Below, in pieces: positions 41,984 to 43,645 of a stretch of 43,645 nucleotides of DNA. Numbering within the stretch: the first letter of the stretch is position 1; each line of letters begins with the position of its first letter. Source of the DNA: Myxococcota bacterium (GTDB lineage Bacteria > Myxococcota_A > Polyangia > Palsa-1104 > JAEUJZ01). Under the pieces are notes generated by a model. It was given only the letters and a program-made list of their open reading frames with translations, searched no databases and had not been told where the DNA came from. The position numbers and the translations under genes are program-made. The stretch spans positions 1 to 43,645 of the forward strand of contig JANWXW010000076.1 in assembly GCA_025057315.1 (NCBI GenBank), in the 5' to 3' direction.

Positions 41984-43156
41984 ATGCGCGATGTGGTCAT
42001 CGTCTCTGGAGTGCGGACGCCATTTGGCCGTGGGGTCAAAGGCTCGTTCAAGGACACTCGGCCCGACGACCTGGGCATGGCCGTGGTGGCCGAGGCCGTG
42101 CGGCGCGCCGGGGTGTCGCCGGCGGAGGTAGAGGACGTGGTGCTGGGCTGCGCCATGCCCGAGGCCGAGCAGGGCATGAATGTAGCCCGGTTGGTGGCCG
42201 TGGGGGCCGGCCTGCCCGTCGAGGTGCCGGCCATGACCATCAACCGCCTGTGCGCCTCGGGCGTGCAGTCCATCGCGATGGTGGCCGACCGCATTGCCAC
42301 CGGTCAGATTGACGTCGGCGTGGCGGGGGGTGTGGAGACGATGTCGATGATTCCAATGGGCGGCCACAAGATCTCGCTCAACCCCACCCTGGTGGAGCAG
42401 CGGCCCGAGCTCTTTACGCCGATGGGGCTGACGGCGGAATTCGTGGCGCGGCGGTTCGAGATCTCGCGTGCGGACCAGGATGCCTTCGCCCTGCGCAGCC
42501 ACCAGCGCGCTGTGGCCGCCCAGGCGGCTGGGTGGCTGCAGGATGAGATCCTGCCGATTGAGACCACGGTCTTCGACGAGGGGGGGCGGGCGCGCACGGT
42601 GCGGGTGGAGCGCGACGAGGGCCCGCGCCCCGACACCACGCTGGAGAAGCTGGCGGCCCTGCGGCCGGCTTTCGATCCGACCGGCTCGGTGACCGCGGGC
42701 AACAGCTCGCCGCTCAGCGATGGGGCGGCAGCGGTGGTGCTGACCAGTGCCGAGCGCGCCCGCAGCCTGGGGACCCCGCTGGGCTACTTTCGCTGCCTGA
42801 CCGTGGCCGGCGTGCCGCCGGAGATCATGGGCATTGGGCCGGTGCCCGCGGTGCGCAAGCTGCTGCAGAGGAGCGGGCTGCGCATCGAGGACATCGATCT
42901 GTTCGAGCTAAACGAGGCCTTCGCCAGCCAGGCGCTCTACTGCCAGCGCGAGCTGGGCATCCCGGACGATCGGCTCAATGTAAACGGCGGGGCCATTGCC
43001 CTGGGCCACCCGTTGGGCGTGAGCGGCACCCGGTTGGTCCTGACCGCCCTGCGCGAGCTGGCGCGCCGCGGCGGTCGCTATGCGGTGGTCACCCTGTGCG
43101 TCGGCGGGGGCATGGGCGTGGCCGCCCTGTTGGAGCGCCCCCGCCCGGCGGCCTGA
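41984..43156 (+). CDS. Thiolase (acetyl-CoA acyltransferase)
   Basis: 390 residues, full length. Thiolases cleave 3-ketoacyl-CoA with CoA (beta-oxidation) or condense two acetyl-CoA. All active-site blocks are intact: Cys90 in [23 protein letters not shown], His342 in [13 protein letters not shown] and Cys372 in LCVGGGMG. The sequence does not decide between the degradative FadA/PaaJ type and the biosynthetic AtoB/PhbA type; the [19 protein letters not shown] loop and [23 protein letters not shown] are closer to acyltransferase I. No 3-hydroxyacyl-CoA dehydrogenase is adjacent. The three AGGTCAACG repeats upstream may regulate it. Confidence 0.92.
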   Translation: MRDVVIVSGVRTPFGRGVKGSFKDTRPDDLGMAVVAEAVRRAGVSPAEVEDVVLGCAMPEAEQGMNVARLVAVGAGLPVEVPAMTINRLCASGVQSIAMVADRIATGQIDVGVAGGVETMSMIPMGGHKISLNPTLVEQRPELFTPMGLTAEFVARRFEISRADQDAFALRSHQRAVAAQAAGWLQDEILPIETTVFDEGGRARTVRVERDEGPRPDTTLEKLAALRPAFDPTGSVTAGNSSPLSDGAAAVVLTSAERARSLGTPLGYFRCLTVAGVPPEIMGIGPVPAVRKLLQRSGLRIEDIDLFELNEAFASQALYCQRELGIPDDRLNVNGGAIALGHPLGVSGTRLVLTALRELARRGGRYAVVTLCVGGGMGVAALLERPRPAA

Positions 43157-43217
43157 GCAGGGGCTTGGAACAGCAGCCGGGGGTGGCTCCGCCCGGGCAG
43201 GACGTGCGGCAGGCTGC

Positions 43218-43645
43218 TTAGAAGTTCACCCCCACCGACACCAACAGGCGATAAAAGAGGGCCGCGCCGCCGCTGGTAAAAAAGATGGGCAGGCTGAAGA
43301 CCTCGCCGCCAAAATTCCAGCGTCCGCGGAAGACATACTTGGCGCCAAACTCGGGCGTGATCATGCCGAAGTGACTGGCCTGCGTCCGCCCCAGGGCAGA
43401 GACGATAAAGGCCGCATAGCCCATGCTCAGGCGAGGGTAAAGGTACAGGCCAGGGGCCTTGGGAATGGCAATGTCGTACTGGAAGCCGACCGGCACGATG
43501 ATGGCCCCTCCGCCCTCGGCAAACTGGAACTGCAGCGGCAGCAAGATGTAGGCGTTCTTGTTGGGCAACACCGAGAAGCCGGCATCCAGCACGATGGCTC
43601 CCTGGTGGCCGGCGTTGTAGGCACCAAAGGCCGGTCCGATCTTGA
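43218..43645 (-). CDS. C-terminal part of an outer-membrane beta-barrel protein (5' end outside window)
   Basis: The frame is open to the right edge, giving 142 residues. Short amphipathic strands alternate with turns: AIVLDAGFSVLPNK, YILLPLQFQFAEGGGAIIVPVGFQYDIAI, LYLYPRLSMGYAAFIVSAL and KYVFRGRWNFGGEVFSLPIFF (runs split here). The protein ends in SVGVNF, whose last Phe is the usual outer-membrane barrel signal. Function cannot be assigned; small barrels of this sort are often porins or lipid-modifying or adhesion proteins. Confidence 0.7.
   Translation of the reverse strand, partial: KIGPAFGAYNAGHQGAIVLDAGFSVLPNKNAYILLPLQFQFAEGGGAIIVPVGFQYDIAIPKAPGLYLYPRLSMGYAAFIVSALGRTQASHFGMITPEFGAKYVFRGRWNFGGEVFSLPIFFTSGGAALFYRLLVSVGVNF

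Noticed and set aside
1..43645. CRISPR arrays, tRNA or rRNA genes, insertion sequences, prophage or attachment sites
   Set aside because: I looked for spaced short repeats, cloverleaf-like stretches, transposase motifs and inverted terminal repeats and found none that I could support.

Overview
The window is GC-rich, gene-dense bacterial DNA, about 43.6 kb with 35 recognisable protein genes and no gap between genes longer than 300 bases. I saw no rRNA, tRNA, CRISPR array, insertion sequence or prophage. Several traits point to a myxobacterium or relative (Myxococcota): two Cys-hydrophobic-Arg tails of the MYXO-CTERM type, an outer-membrane OmpA protein with thrombospondin type-3 repeats, eukaryote-like protein kinases (one catalytically dead), Cys-rich lipoprotein metalloproteases, and large lipoproteins of unknown function. 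The species cannot be named from the sequence alone.

Layout. Bases 1-8.9 kb are mixed housekeeping and accessory genes: the end of a membrane/TPR-like protein, a DUF4332 protein, a squalene/phytoene synthase, a four-cysteine lipoprotein, an orphan peptide-binding protein, a KAS III-like enzyme with a large insertion, a metzincin-like protease, a HIT hydrolase, UDP-glucose dehydrogenase and a SnoaL-like protein. Bases 9.1-16 kb hold a 1061-residue protein that looks like two exported proteins joined end to end, an Sfp-type phosphopantetheinyl transferase, a six-helix membrane Ser/Thr kinase, YbeY and a stand-alone cyclic-nucleotide-binding protein. Bases 16-28 kb form a surface-polysaccharide region: a processive-type GT2, rmlB-rmlD-rmlA (without rmlC), a GT-C membrane transferase, a TolC-type channel, galE, two further GT2 enzymes and a WbsX-like protein. 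Together with ugd at 7-8.4 kb these supply UDP-glucuronate, UDP-galactose and dTDP-6-deoxyhexose and the enzymes to use them. No Wzx/Wzy/Wza-type export gene is visible.

Bases 28-33.3 kb hold an enoyl-CoA hydratase-like gene, the OmpA/TSP3 protein and a DUF11/MYXO-CTERM surface protein, all reading left and spaced so that they could be one transcription unit with the WbsX and GT2 genes. Bases 33.4-40.7 kb contain a tail-anchored pseudokinase divergent from a 1263-residue lipoprotein, then a Cys-rich lipoprotein metalloprotease coupled to an exported HEAT-repeat protein. The right end carries a TerC-family membrane protein, a thiolase and the end of an outer-membrane barrel.

The most distinctive features are the internal MYXO-CTERM plus lipoprotein signal in one reading frame, the KAS III-like insertion, the pseudokinase with its 21-base divergent promoter, and a repeated start layout in which a -10-like hexamer lies about six bases before the start codon, suggesting leaderless transcripts.
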